NCBI RefSeq assembly: GCF_001905665.1
Contig: NZ_LIVX01000001.1
Location: 620,001-684,000, forward strand
Direction: 5' to 3'
Source of the DNA: Streptomyces sp. CB02261
GTDB taxonomy: Bacteria; Actinomycetota; Actinomycetes; Streptomycetales; Streptomycetaceae
Length of the DNA stretch: 64,000 bases
This document shows, piece after piece, positions 41,501 through 50,022 of this stretch. Under the pieces are notes generated by a model. That model had not been told where the DNA came from, did not search any database, and saw nothing but the letters and a program-made list of their open reading frames with translations. Numbering within the stretch: position 1 is the stretch's first letter; each line of letters opens with the position of its first letter. The translations under genes and the position numbers were made by a program.

Positions 41501-42280
41501 GTCGCGGTCGGCGACCTCCTGGCCCTCGATGAAGGACCTGGACTCGATGACCCGGCCGGCGAGGTCGGGGTGGCCGAGGTCGGCGCCGGTGTCGAGGACG
41601 GCGACCTTGACGCCCTTGCCGGTGAGCCCGGCCTCCCAGGCCTTCGGGGTGCCGATCTGGGCGTTGGACTCGGCCATGGCGGCCTGGACCCGGCCGTCGA
41701 GCCAGACCTTGGCGGGCGTGGCGGCGGCACGGGCGTGCGGGGCCGCCGTGAATCCGCGCCAGAAGGCGGCGGGGTCGGTGGCCGTGACGGCGGCGCCGCC
41801 GATGCTGGGCAGGGCGCGGACGGTCTCGGCACCACGCGGGGCGGGGACGGCGGCCCGCGCGTTCCTGCCGCCGTACGTGACGATGAGCGGGAGTTCGCCG
41901 GTGACGCCCTGTTCGACGAGGCCGGTGACGTCGAAGAGGCGCGGGTCGAGCGCGCCGGAGGCCAGGTAGGGGCGGGCCTCGTCGGGGACGACCGTGACCC
42001 GGCCGTCGCTGATCCGGCTGCGTATCGCACCGGTCGCACCCTCGGCCCGGTCGACGGTGACGGTCCGCTGTCCGCCGCCGAGTTCGGTGAGGGTCACCCG
42101 GTCGCCGGTGATCAGGGTGACGGTGGCGCTCGTCGCCGCCGCCTTGAAGGTGTCCGGCACGGCGGAGGCGGTGGCGGTCCCGGCGGCGGCGGTCTGCCCC
42201 GCCGAGAGCAGCACGAGGGAGACGCCCGCGGCGACCAGCGTGGCCCTCCCTCTGTCGAAGGGTGTGATCCTCGACGTCAT
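38588..42280 (-). CDS. Large secreted subtilisin-like protease (S8)
   Basis: A 1230-residue exported protease. A signal peptide (about 1-33) and propeptide lead to the S8 domain with Asp230 (AVLDTGAD), His262 (DGHGTHVAS), oxyanion Asn360 (AAGNSG) and Ser435 (GTSMATPH), all intact. A long C-terminal region of about 700 residues follows, including Ig/fibronectin-like modules and a PA-like segment (about 740-850). Such giant subtilases are common secreted proteases of Streptomyces. ATG with GAGGAG upstream. It converges with matB. Confidence 0.93.
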   Translation of the reverse strand: MTSRITPFDRGRATLVAAGVSLVLLSAGQTAAAGTATASAVPDTFKAAATSATVTLITGDRVTLTELGGGQRTVTVDRAEGATGAIRSRISDGRVTVVPDEARPYLASGALDPRLFDVTGLVEQGVTGELPLIVTYGGRNARAAVPAPRGAETVRALPSIGGAAVTATDPAAFWRGFTAAPHARAAATPAKVWLDGRVQAAMAESNAQIGTPKAWEAGLTGKGVKVAVLDTGADLGHPDLAGRVIESRSFIEGQEVADRDGHGTHVASTVGGSGAGSGGAEKGVAPGAALAVGKVLSDEGSGSESQIIAGMEWAAKDIDAKIVSMSLGSREPSDGTDPMAQAVNTLSAETGALFVIAAGNSGAPGSIGSPGAADSALTVGAVDSADQAAYFTSQGPRHGDQALKPDLSAPGVDILAARSQLAAGSGLYTSLSGTSMATPHIAGVAALLAEKHPDWTGAQLKDALMSSSKTLDASPYALGSGRVDVAAAISANVTATGSADLGFVAWPYETDKPVTRTVTYTNSSDTAVELDLAVEGMPAGVAALADTTLTVPAHGSASTTVTGDGSEAPVGRSSGRITATAGGAPVAHTALGMVKEEERYTLTVHVKDRDGAPAPAFLGVQKLAQGEAPFPATVGESGTLELRLKPGTYTVDTFLDVRGSHGADSLGLGFLTEPEITLDRDREITLDGRQLREIRAEVERRTETRQLLMEFDRDANGASYGGAVQVPPLYDSIFAAPTRKPATGTFEYRTVWRLGKPMLETTVDGARLSGATPQAGTALLEGRHRLGLVDAGTGTPAEYTGKNVTGRAVLVRLTEGADPTQLAQTAQDAGAKALFVTDDRPGRLMKWFGTADYQDRPLAVATVDAADARRLAAGAARGKRVELTGTRFTPFTYDLSEGHPGAIGKDLVFRPGKDELATISSTFRAPTKRTEPGGEFRYSITDTFPVGFGFKEHISFPAERTEYVSTGTGQRWHESVDLGDSLEQRGGTPSYRGGSRVDLDWFGPVWHPWLGTGLGWGQQRVGNDLRFNTPGWGDSGTDHTGFGNVWNDDSMTQFTEVYVDGVRVDRKMSSGAYAWDAPAAEATYKVVTETALDADRWRLATEGRSEWTFRSAETPQDRITYLPLLNLGFDVDTDLHGDVRAGSRLPVGIFAEYIEGATGTGTIGGGTLEVSYDEGVTWTKVALKKSWRGAAWSGELRIPSGADSVSLRAGASDDRGGSVKQELIRAVGVK

Positions 42281-42436
42281 CGTTCGAACTCCTCGCGGAC
42301 CCGGGGTCGGGGGTGTTTTCCGGGTGCCGCGAGGAGTCTCGGCCGTGGAGAGGGGAGTTGACGCCGGTCACTCCTGGCGGTTATGTGCCGTGGCGGCCAA
42401 CCGCCAGCCCAGGTCGTGCCGTTCGGGGAGAATTGC

Positions 42437-43699
42437 TCACGGAGTCGGGTCGAGCGCGTCGTACCGGCGGAAACCGCGCCCGTACAGGGCGAGCGCGCCG
42501 ACCGCGAGGACGCAGGCGATGCCGCCGCCCGTGACGGCGACGGCCGGCGAGGTCAGGTCGGCGACCGACCCGGCGAGGAAGTCCCCGAGCCGGGGCCCGC
42601 CCGCGACGACCACGATGAACACGCCCTGGAGCCGGCCGCGCATCTCGTCCGGTGCGGCGACCTGCATCATCGTGTTGCGGAAGATCATCGAGACGGTGTC
42701 GGAGTAGCCCGCGAGGGCGAGCAGGAGCAGCCCGAGCCACAGGTGCCGGGTCAGTCCGAAGACGGCGATGGCGGTGCCCCAGCAGGCGACGGCGACGAGG
42801 ATCGCCTGCCCGTGGTGGCGGATACGGCCCTGCCAGCCGGAGAGGATCCCGCCGAGGAGCGCCCCGCACGCGGGCGCCGCCACGAGGAGTCCGGCGGTCT
42901 TCGCGTCCCCGCCGTACCAGAGGACGGCGACGGCCGGGAACAGGGCCCGGGGGTGGGCCAGGATCATCGCGCAGAAGTCCGAGAGGAACGTCATGCGCAG
43001 GTTGGGGCGGGTGGCGAGGAACCGCAGCCCGTCGAGCACCGAGGCCCTCTTGCCTCCCTTCCGGTCCGGGAGCATCGACGGGAGGCGCCACATCGCGTAG
43101 AGGCTCGCGGAGAAGGCGAGGGCGTCGATCAGGTACGCGGTCTGGTAGCCGGCGAGTCCGACGATCAGGCCGCCGAGGCCGGGTCCGACGAGCATGCCGA
43201 ACGTCGTGACCATCGAGTTGAGGGCGTTCGCGGCGCGCAGCTGCTCGGGCGGCAGGAGCCGGGGGATCATCGAGGAGCGGGCGGGCGCGTTGAGCGCGGC
43301 GCACACCGCCTGGAGGGCGACGATCCCGTACAGGAACCAGACCCGGTGGAAGCCGGCGAAGGCGGCGGCGGCCAGCGCGACCGACAGCACGGCGGAACCG
43401 CCGGCGCTGACGAGACCGAGCTTGCGGCGGTCGACGGTGTCGGCGATGGCTCCGCCGTACAGGCCGAAGACGACGAGCGGGACCAGGGAGAACAGGCCGA
43501 CGAGCCCGACGGAGAAGGGCGAGCCGGTGATGTCGTACACCTGGAGGGAGACGGCGAGCGCCGTCATGCCCTGCCCGACCCAGGAGACGGTGCTCCCGAA
43601 CCAGAGGCGGCGGTAGTGCGCGGAGGTCCGCAGCGGGGTGAGATCGGCGAAGAGCCTGCGGCGGCCCTGCTCCTCGCGCTCTTCCTGGGTGGCGGTCAC
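42437..43699 (-). CDS. MFS exporter (DHA3/EntS-like)
   Basis: A 420-residue, 12-span major-facilitator protein. The N-terminus FGSTVSWVGQGMTALAVSLQVYDITGS and GGAIADTVDRRK are typical of the MFS_3/EntS group, which exports siderophores, macrolides or other small molecules; the substrate is unknown. The GTG start overlaps the GNAT stop by 4 bp (GTGA), so the acetyltransferase and exporter form a two-gene unit. One hypothesis is modification plus export of the same toxic compound. Confidence 0.85.
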   Translation of the reverse strand: MTATQEEREEQGRRRLFADLTPLRTSAHYRRLWFGSTVSWVGQGMTALAVSLQVYDITGSPFSVGLVGLFSLVPLVVFGLYGGAIADTVDRRKLGLVSAGGSAVLSVALAAAAFAGFHRVWFLYGIVALQAVCAALNAPARSSMIPRLLPPEQLRAANALNSMVTTFGMLVGPGLGGLIVGLAGYQTAYLIDALAFSASLYAMWRLPSMLPDRKGGKRASVLDGLRFLATRPNLRMTFLSDFCAMILAHPRALFPAVAVLWYGGDAKTAGLLVAAPACGALLGGILSGWQGRIRHHGQAILVAVACWGTAIAVFGLTRHLWLGLLLLALAGYSDTVSMIFRNTMMQVAAPDEMRGRLQGVFIVVVAGGPRLGDFLAGSVADLTSPAVAVTGGGIACVLAVGALALYGRGFRRYDALDPTP

Positions 43700-44142
43700 G
43701 CGACGTCGTACCGCAGCTCGGGGCGCGCCCAGTGGATGTGCCCGGTGGGCGGCACGGTCCCGGTGCGGACGGCTCCGGTCCGCACGTAGAACTCCTCGGC
43801 CGGCGGATGCGAGACGACCCGCACGGCCCGCAGTCCGGCGGCCCTGGCCTGCCCGGTCATGTGCGCGATGAGCCGCCGCCCGATGCCGAGGCCCTGGGCG
43901 CTGTCGGCGACGAAGGCGAGGTCGAGTTCGGCCTCGTCGACGAGGAGCGCGTAGAACCCGAGCACGCGGTCGTCCCCGTCGACGGCGGCGAAGACGGGGT
44001 GGTGCTCGATGTACGAACCGCCGACCTGGTACCCGTCGACCATGGCGGCGTAGTCACCCCGATAGGCCCGCGAGGTCCGGACGAGCCGGCTGAGCCGCTT
44101 GGAGTCGTCGGCGGTGGCGCGCCGGATGGTGATGTCGGGCAT
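43696..44142 (-). CDS. GNAT-family N-acetyltransferase
   Basis: A 148-residue GNAT protein. The acetyl-CoA binding motif A is GLGIGRRLIAHM (Q/R-x-x-G-x-G/A), preceded by DLAFVADSAQ. Substrate unknown. A TATACT -10-like hexamer at 44149-44154 ends 6 bp before the ATG and no ribosome site is present, so the message is probably leaderless. Translationally coupled to the MFS exporter. Confidence 0.87.
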   Translation of the reverse strand: MPDITIRRATADDSKRLSRLVRTSRAYRGDYAAMVDGYQVGGSYIEHHPVFAAVDGDDRVLGFYALLVDEAELDLAFVADSAQGLGIGRRLIAHMTGQARAAGLRAVRVVSHPPAEEFYVRTGAVRTGTVPPTGHIHWARPELRYDVA

Positions 44143-44148
44143 GGGGAG

Positions 44149-44154
44149 AGTATA
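44149..44154 (-). promoter_or_regulatory. Near-consensus -10 for a leaderless acetyltransferase mRNA
   Basis: TATACT on the minus strand is followed by CTCCCC and then the ATG. Transcription starting about 7 bp downstream of the -10 would begin at the start codon itself. Confidence 0.55.
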
Positions 44155-44256
44155 GGGGCGGGATGGGTCGGTGATCCTTACGTTTTTTGCCGGCCACCCG
44201 GCGGTCGGATGGTGCGGACCGGCGCCCCCGGCGAGGCGGCCCGCTCCCGAGAGCCC

Positions 44257-44739
44257 CTACACGCAGGACGTCAGGTCGTCCGGGTCGACGCCGTCGAGCC
44301 GGGCGGCCAGGGCGTCGAGCCGTTGCCTCAGCTCGACGATCTCCTCCAGGTCGAGGCCCGTGGCGGCGGCGATCCGGCGCGGGACGGCGCGGGCCTTCGC
44401 CTTGAGCGCGGCCCCGTCGGCGGTGGGCCGCACGGTGACGGACCGCTCGTCCTCGGGGCTGCGGCGCCGCTCGACGTATCCGGCCGCCTCCAGGCGCTTG
44501 AGCAGCGGCGACAGGGTGCCGGAGTCGAGCCGGAGGCGTTCACCGATGCCCTTCACGGGCAGCTCGCCGTGCTCCCAGAGGACGAGCATGACGAGGTACT
44601 GGGGGTACGTGAGCCCCAGGTCCTTGAGCGCGTCGCGGTAGACACCGTTGAACGCCCGGGTCGCCGCGTGCAGCGAGAAGCAGATCTGGTGGTCGAGCCG
44701 GAGGAACTCCTCGTCCGGGACCGTGTCGAGCGTCTCCAT
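44257..44739 (-). CDS. ohrR: OhrR-type MarR repressor, organic-peroxide sensor
   Basis: A 160-residue MarR-family protein. LDHQICFSLHAATRA contains the N-terminal peroxide-sensing Cys20 conserved in OhrR; a second Cys lies at 159 (LTSCV). The winged helix is LPVKGIGERLRLDSGTLSPL plus the wing RRRSPEDERSVTV. Oxidation of Cys20 is known to release OhrR from DNA and induce ohr. Divergent from an ohr gene across a palindromic operator. The ATG at 44739 lies 6 bp after a TATCCT -10-like hexamer, so it may be leaderless. Confidence 0.92.
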   Translation of the reverse strand: METLDTVPDEEFLRLDHQICFSLHAATRAFNGVYRDALKDLGLTYPQYLVMLVLWEHGELPVKGIGERLRLDSGTLSPLLKRLEAAGYVERRRSPEDERSVTVRPTADGAALKAKARAVPRRIAAATGLDLEEIVELRQRLDALAARLDGVDPDDLTSCV

Positions 44740-44776
44740 GCCCTCAGGATACGCGAGGACGACTCACACACGATTA

Positions 44777-44790
44777 AGTTGTGCACAACT
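44777..44790. promoter_or_regulatory. Probable OhrR operator
   Basis: A perfect 14-bp palindrome, AGTTGTGCACAACT, lies in the 121-bp region between ohrR and ohr. Position and symmetry fit a MarR/OhrR dimer controlling both divergent genes. Confidence 0.7.
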
Positions 44791-44860
44791 GAATAGTGCG
44801 CTATCAATAGAGGGCAGCCATCACAGCACCGGGCTCCCCGAGGACAGGAACGGAAGAACC

Positions 44861-45277
<417 letters not shown>

Positions 45278-45297
45278 CCGAGTTGTCGAGCATTCGG

Positions 45298-45345
45298 TCG
45301 AGTCGCCGAAGAGTCGAGTCGCCGAATAGTCGAGTCGCCGAGTCG
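45298..45345. repeat. Three 16-bp tandem repeats
   Basis: Units starting TCGAGTCGCCGA at 45298, 45314 and 45330 follow the ohr stop and precede the terminator. They are non-coding. The rest of the 294-bp gap before the phospholipase gene holds only the terminator and its promoter region. Confidence 0.85.
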
Positions 45346-45369
45346 TCGAACAGACTCCGGCCTCCTCCT

Positions 45370-45413
45370 GTGTGAAAGCCCCGGTGCCCCCGCGCGCACC
45401 GGGGCTTTCACAC
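45370..45413 (+). terminator. Strong terminator after ohr copy 2
   Basis: GTGTGAAAGCCCCGGTGC and GCACCGGGGCTTTCACAC form a perfect 18-bp stem with an 8-nt loop. Confidence 0.88.
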
Positions 45414-45571
45414 AGCGGCACGGGGGGTTCGTCCGCCGTACCGCGGGCAGCCATGGAACGGCCGCCGGGCGGTGACCCGCGGGCGCTGTCCTTGGGGCGC
45501 TCGCCGGGTAGGAACCCGGCCACGCACGCGCACCCCCACCCGTGCCCGTCTCACCGGAGGAGAACTCCCCC

Positions 45572-47629
45572 ATGGCCGACCTCGACCGTCGCCGGTTCCT
45601 TCAACTCGCCGGCGGTACCGCCGCGTTCGCGATGCTCTCCGAGAGCATCGCGCGCGCAGCCGCCATCCCGGCGCAAGGCTCCACCGGCACGATCCAGGAC
45701 ATCGAGCACATCGTCGTCCTCATGCAGGAGAATCGTTCCTTCGACCACTACTTCGGGGCGATGAAGGGCGTACGGGGCTTCGGCGACCCCCGACCGGTCA
45801 CCCTCCCCAGCGGGAAGTCGGTCTGGAACCAGGCGAACGCCGGAAAGGTCACCCTGCCCTTCCGTCCGCCGAGCGACGACCTCGGCATGGAGTTCCTCCA
45901 GGGCCTGAACCACGACTGGGCCGGCGGGCAGAAGGCCTTCAACAAGGGCAGGTACGACCAGTGGATCCCGGCGAAGACCCCCGCCACGATGGCGTACCTC
46001 ACCCGTGAGGACATCCCCTTCCACTACGCCCTCGCCGACGCCTTCACGGTCTGCGACGCGTACCACTGCTCGTTCATCGGCTCGACCGACCCGAACCGCT
46101 ACTACCTGTGGACCGGCCACACCGGCAACGACGGCACGGGCGGCGGCCCCGTCCTCAACAACGCCGAGGCGGGGTACGGCTGGAAGACGTACCCGGAGCG
46201 CCTCGAAGCGGCGGGGGTCTCCTGGCGGGTGTACCAGGACGTCGGCGACGGACTGGACGCGGCCGGCCACTGGGGCTGGATCAACGACGCCTACCGGGGC
46301 AACTACGGCGACAACTCCCTCCTCTACTTCAACACCTACCGGAACGCCCAGCCCGGCAACCCGCTGTACGACAAGGCCCGCACCGGCACGGACGTCTCGA
46401 AGGGCGACGGCTACCTCGCGGACCTCCGCGCCGACGTCCAGGCCGGCCGGCTGCCCCGGATCTCCTGGATAGCGGCCCCGGAGGCGTTCTCCGAGCACTC
46501 CAACTGGCCCTCGAACTACGGCGCCTGGTACATCGCGCAGGTCCTGGACGCCCTGACGTCGAACCCGGACGTGTGGGCCCGTACCGCCCTGTTCATCACC
46601 TACGACGAGAACGACGGCTTCTTCGACCACGTCGTCCCGCCGTACGCCCCCGCGTCCGCCGCCCAGGGCCTCTCGACGACGCCCACCGCGCTCGACCACT
46701 TCCCCGGCAAGACCGGGTACGTCGCCGGCCCGTACGGCCTCGGGCCGCGCGTCCCGATGATCGTCGTCTCGCCCTGGTCGAAGGGCGGCTACACCTGCTC
46801 CGAGACCTTCGACCACACCTCGGTCATCCGCTTCATGGAGCGCCGCTTCGGCGTCCAGGAGCCCCAGATCTCACCCTGGCGGCGGGCCGTCTGCGGCGAC
46901 CTGACCTCGGCCTTCGACTTCACGCAGGCGAACATCCAGCCCACCCCGCTCCCGCCGACCGCCGGCTACTACCCGCCGGACCGCGACCGCCACCCCGACT
47001 TCCTCGCCACCGCCCCGGCCGTCGGCACGATGCCGCGCCAGGAAGCGGGCGGCAAGCCCACCCGTCCGCTGAAGTACGCCCCGTACGTGGACGGCGCCGC
47101 GGACACCACGGCCGGCACCTACCGCCTCACCTTCAGCGGCGGCCCGTCGGCCGGCGCCCAGTTCTACGTGACCTCCGCGAACCGCACGGACGCGCCGTGG
47201 ACGTACACGACGGAGGCGAACAAGTCCCTCACGGACACCTGGAACACGAAGTACTCGAAGGACCTCACCGACCTCACGGTCCACGGCCCGAACGGCTTCC
47301 TGCGCCGCTTCCGCTCCCCCGGCAGGACGGCGACGCCCGAAGTCAAGGCCCGCCACAACGCCACCACGGGCAACCTGGACCTCACCTTCACCAACGCGGG
47401 CACGGCCGCCGTCACCCTGACCGTGACGAACGCCTACGCGGGCACCCCCCAGACGGTGTCGGTCCCGAAGGGCGCGACGGTCGCCCACACCGTGCCGCTG
47501 AGCGCCTCCGCCCGCTGGTACGACGTGACGATCACGACCCCCGCCGCCCCCGACTTCCTCCGCCGCCTCGCCGGCCACGTGGAGACCGGCACCCCGGGCG
47601 TCTCGGACCCGGGCATCCTGACGTACTGA
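45572..47629 (+). CDS. Tat-exported phospholipase C (phosphocholine-specific type)
   Basis: A 685-residue protein. The N-terminal DRRRFLQLAGG is a twin-arginine signal for folded export. The catalytic domain of the phosphoesterase/phospholipase C family follows: EHIVVLMQENRSFDHYFG (metal-binding Glu/Asn region), FITYDENDGFFDHV and FDHTSVIRFMERRFG. Two C-terminal DUF756-type domains (about 500-680) complete the bacterial non-haemolytic PLC architecture. It hydrolyses phospholipids outside the cell, probably to scavenge phosphate. ATG with GGAGGAG 8-9 bp upstream. No clear PHO box was seen. Confidence 0.93.
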   Translation: MADLDRRRFLQLAGGTAAFAMLSESIARAAAIPAQGSTGTIQDIEHIVVLMQENRSFDHYFGAMKGVRGFGDPRPVTLPSGKSVWNQANAGKVTLPFRPPSDDLGMEFLQGLNHDWAGGQKAFNKGRYDQWIPAKTPATMAYLTREDIPFHYALADAFTVCDAYHCSFIGSTDPNRYYLWTGHTGNDGTGGGPVLNNAEAGYGWKTYPERLEAAGVSWRVYQDVGDGLDAAGHWGWINDAYRGNYGDNSLLYFNTYRNAQPGNPLYDKARTGTDVSKGDGYLADLRADVQAGRLPRISWIAAPEAFSEHSNWPSNYGAWYIAQVLDALTSNPDVWARTALFITYDENDGFFDHVVPPYAPASAAQGLSTTPTALDHFPGKTGYVAGPYGLGPRVPMIVVSPWSKGGYTCSETFDHTSVIRFMERRFGVQEPQISPWRRAVCGDLTSAFDFTQANIQPTPLPPTAGYYPPDRDRHPDFLATAPAVGTMPRQEAGGKPTRPLKYAPYVDGAADTTAGTYRLTFSGGPSAGAQFYVTSANRTDAPWTYTTEANKSLTDTWNTKYSKDLTDLTVHGPNGFLRRFRSPGRTATPEVKARHNATTGNLDLTFTNAGTAAVTLTVTNAYAGTPQTVSVPKGATVAHTVPLSASARWYDVTITTPAAPDFLRRLAGHVETGTPGVSDPGILTY

Positions 47630-47668
47630 CCCGTCCGCCGCCCCTGTCCCGCCGCCGAGGCAGAAGTC

Positions 47669-47773
47669 GGCCCGGGCCGGGGGCGGCCACCGCTGCCGGG
47701 GTACGCGACGGCCCAGGCCAGGGGCGGCCACCGGTGCCGGGGTACGCGACGGCCCCAGGCCAGGGGCGGCCGC
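47669..47773. repeat. About 42-bp tandem repeats, 2.5 copies
   Basis: The core GGGGTACGCGACGGCC and the preceding GGGGCGGCCACCG recur with a period of 42-43 bp. Non-coding; they occupy the 235-bp gap between the phospholipase and the DUF2252 gene. Confidence 0.8.
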
Positions 47774-47864
47774 GCCGTCGCCGAGCACGCCGCCCCGAGG
47801 GCCGGGATACTCGAAGGGGCGGGCGGGTTCCGACGGCCGGCAGGGCCAGGCAGGAGGGGTTGCG

Positions 47865-49295
47865 ATGCCCCGGAAGACGACCAGCACGGCGCGCGCGCCG
47901 CGCCATGCCACGCCGAAGGAACGTGCGGCGCTCGGCAAGAAGGCCCGGCGCCGTTCGCCGCGCTCGGGCCACGCCGAGTACCAGCCGTCCGCCGACCGGC
48001 CCGACCCGCTGACGATCCTGGAGGCGCAGTCGTCGACCCGCGTCGCCGAGCTCGTCCCGATCCGCTACGGCCGCATGACGGAATCGCCGTTCCGCTTCTA
48101 CCGCGGCGCCGCCGCGATCATGGCCTCGGACCTGGCCGCCACCCCCCGCTCGGGACTCACGGCCCAGCTGTGCGGGGACGCCCACATGCTGAACTTCCGC
48201 CTGCTCGCCTCGCCGGAACGCCGGCTGATGTTCGACATCAACGACTTCGACGAGACGCTGCCGGGCCCCTGGGAGTGGGACGTCAAACGGCTGTCGGCGA
48301 GCTTCGTCATCGCCGCCCGCGCGAACGGCTACGACGACGCCGAGCGCGCCCACATCGTCAGGCACACGGTCCGTTCCTACCGCGAGGCGATGATCCGCTT
48401 CGCGGGCATGCGCACCCTCGACGTCTGGTACGCGAAGGTGGACGCGACCCAGCTCGAAGCCCTGGCCACGGAACGGCTCGCCGGACGCGGACGGCGGAAC
48501 CTGTCCCGCGCCATGGCGAAGGCCCGCACCCGGGACAGCCTGCAGGCCTTCGACAAGCTCACCGAGACGGTCGACGGCCGGCCCGTCATCGCCGCGGATC
48601 CGCCGCTGCTCGTTCCGGCGGGCGACCTGCTGCCCGACGCCGAGCACCGGGCCCTCGAAAGCCGGTTCCGCGAGCTGATCGAACGGTACGGCCGCACCCT
48701 GCAGTCCGACCGGCGCGCGCTCCTGTCGGAGTACCGCCTGGTGGACGTCGCCCGCAAGGTGGTCGGCGTCGGCAGCGTCGGCACCCGTTGCTGGATCTTC
48801 CTGCTCCTCGGCCGGGACGACCGGGACCCGCTCTTCCTCCAGGCCAAGGAGGCGGACTCCTCCGTGCTCGCCGCGCACGTGGGGGCGAGCGCGTACCGCA
48901 ACCAGGGCGAGCGCGTCGTCTCCGGCCAGCGGCTGATGCAGGCCACCAGCGACATCTTCCTCGGCTGGGAGCGCGTCGACGGGATCGACGGCAGGCGGCG
49001 CGACTTCTACGTCCGCCAGTTGCGCGACTGGAAGGGCATCGCCGCGCCGGAGACGATGGTGCCGCGGGGCATGGAGGCGTTCGGCGAGCTGTGCGGCGTC
49101 ACGCTGGCGCGTGCGCACGCCCGGTCCGGCGACCGGATCGCGATCGCCTCGTACCTGGGCAAGGGCGACTCGTTCGACCGCGCCCTCGTCACGTTCGCGG
49201 AGGCGTACGCCGACCAGAACGAGCGCGACCACCAGTCCCTGGTCGACGCCGTGGCGGCGGGGCGGCTGCCCGCGGAGCGGACGGAGCAGGCCTGA
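47865..49295 (+). CDS. DUF2252 protein
   Basis: A 476-residue protein of the DUF2252 family, which has a kinase-like (aminoglycoside-phosphotransferase-like) fold. FRFYRGAAAIMASDLA, CGDAHMLNFRLLASPERR, DINDFDETLPGPWEWD and the DVKRLSAS segment are the family's conserved blocks; CGDAH and DINDFD resemble the catalytic HxD and metal motifs. No physiological substrate is known. The basic N-terminus (about 40 residues) is probably disordered. ATG with AGGAGG upstream. Confidence 0.87.
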   Translation: MPRKTTSTARAPRHATPKERAALGKKARRRSPRSGHAEYQPSADRPDPLTILEAQSSTRVAELVPIRYGRMTESPFRFYRGAAAIMASDLAATPRSGLTAQLCGDAHMLNFRLLASPERRLMFDINDFDETLPGPWEWDVKRLSASFVIAARANGYDDAERAHIVRHTVRSYREAMIRFAGMRTLDVWYAKVDATQLEALATERLAGRGRRNLSRAMAKARTRDSLQAFDKLTETVDGRPVIAADPPLLVPAGDLLPDAEHRALESRFRELIERYGRTLQSDRRALLSEYRLVDVARKVVGVGSVGTRCWIFLLLGRDDRDPLFLQAKEADSSVLAAHVGASAYRNQGERVVSGQRLMQATSDIFLGWERVDGIDGRRRDFYVRQLRDWKGIAAPETMVPRGMEAFGELCGVTLARAHARSGDRIAIASYLGKGDSFDRALVTFAEAYADQNERDHQSLVDAVAAGRLPAERTEQA

Positions 49296-49364
49296 CGAGC
49301 CCGTTTGCGTGGATCCGGTCAGAATAGGCGGTATCTGCTGTTCCTACCGGATCGGAAGCGGCCC

Positions 49365-49724
49365 ATGAAGGATCTCAAGTTTGAGCAGAAGCGCTCGATG
49401 TCACGCCTTGAGGCGGCTGACCAGCTCGCGGCACTCGCGGCGGCGCTGCGGGAGGGCGGCGAGGTCGAGATGGAGTTCGGCCTCGGGACGCTGAGCCTGC
49501 AGATTCCCGACGACATCCGCGGTGAGGTCGAGGTCGAGATCGGCAACGGTGAGGTCGAGCTGGAGATCGAGTTCACCTGGCCGACCGCGTCGTCGGCTCG
49601 GAAGGCCGCCTCGCAGGGCTCGACGGAGACGGCGAGGCCCGCCCGGAGAAAGAAGAGCGCGCCGACGAAGCCCGGACGGAGCGGCCCACGCGGAAGAACG
49701 CCTGAGCGGGCAGCCCCTGACTGA
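49365..49724 (+). CDS. Amphi-Trp domain protein
   Basis: A 119-residue protein. The first about 75 residues match the amphi-Trp domain: MSRLEAADQLAALAAALREG, then EMEFG, LSLQIPD and the ELEIEFTW strand ending in Trp. The domain is small, of unknown function, and found in archaea and actinobacteria. The Lys/Arg/Pro-rich tail is typical of disordered, possibly nucleic-acid-binding extensions. Start ATG 49365 with GGAAG upstream; the longer frame opening at 49305 is not conserved. Confidence 0.8.
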   Translation: MKDLKFEQKRSMSRLEAADQLAALAAALREGGEVEMEFGLGTLSLQIPDDIRGEVEVEIGNGEVELEIEFTWPTASSARKAASQGSTETARPARRKKSAPTKPGRSGPRGRTPERAAPD

Positions 49725-49765
49725 GCTGCCCTGAGCCGGCAGCCCCAGACCGAGCAGCCTGACCG

Positions 49766-49799
49766 AAGGTCCGCACCCCCGAGGGGGTGCGGACCTTTT
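49766..49799 (+). terminator. Classic terminator
   Basis: AAGGTCCGCACCCCC pairs with GGGGGTGCGGACCTT (15 bp, 2-nt loop) and runs into TTTT, 42 bp after the amphi-Trp gene. Confidence 0.9.
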
Positions 49800-49892
49800 C
49801 AACGCCCTGATCCGTACGACGTCGGCGTTCCACAGAGTGGCGACGTTCTGTCAAAAATCCCTGGGTACCGGCTTCTTGTTCAACTAAGGCCC

Positions 49893-49933
49893 CTCGCACG
49901 AGAGGTGCGAGCGCGCCGGTGGATTCCCACCGG
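49893..49933 (+). other. Two adjacent hairpins in the leader of a decayed gene
   Basis: CTCGCAC/GTGCGAG (49893-49911) and CCGGTGG/CCACCGG (49916-49933) are perfect 7-bp stems with short loops, 90-130 bp upstream of the ATG at 50023. They could be 5'-leader structure. They match no riboswitch class I can recognise. Confidence 0.45.
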
Positions 49934-50022
49934 GCTCCGGAACGGCACCCACCGCGGTGCGTGCTCCGCGCGCACCCACCCCCCAGCGAGCCTGCCTGTT
50001 CTGCAACCGGAGGAACCACATC

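Noticed and set aside
38432..42361. A 1,300-codon plus-strand frame opposite the subtilase
   Set aside because: Its composition is Gly/Ala/Val/Asp-rich antisense of a real S8 protease with an intact triad on the other strand.
45420..45571. PHO box upstream of the phospholipase C gene
   Set aside because: A single GTTCGTC-like heptamer is present but no direct-repeat partner at 11-bp spacing, so PhoP control is not supported by sequence.
49893..49933. Possible riboswitch ahead of the decayed gene
   Set aside because: Two simple hairpins only; no conserved core of c-di-AMP, cobalamin, TPP or other riboswitch classes could be matched by eye.
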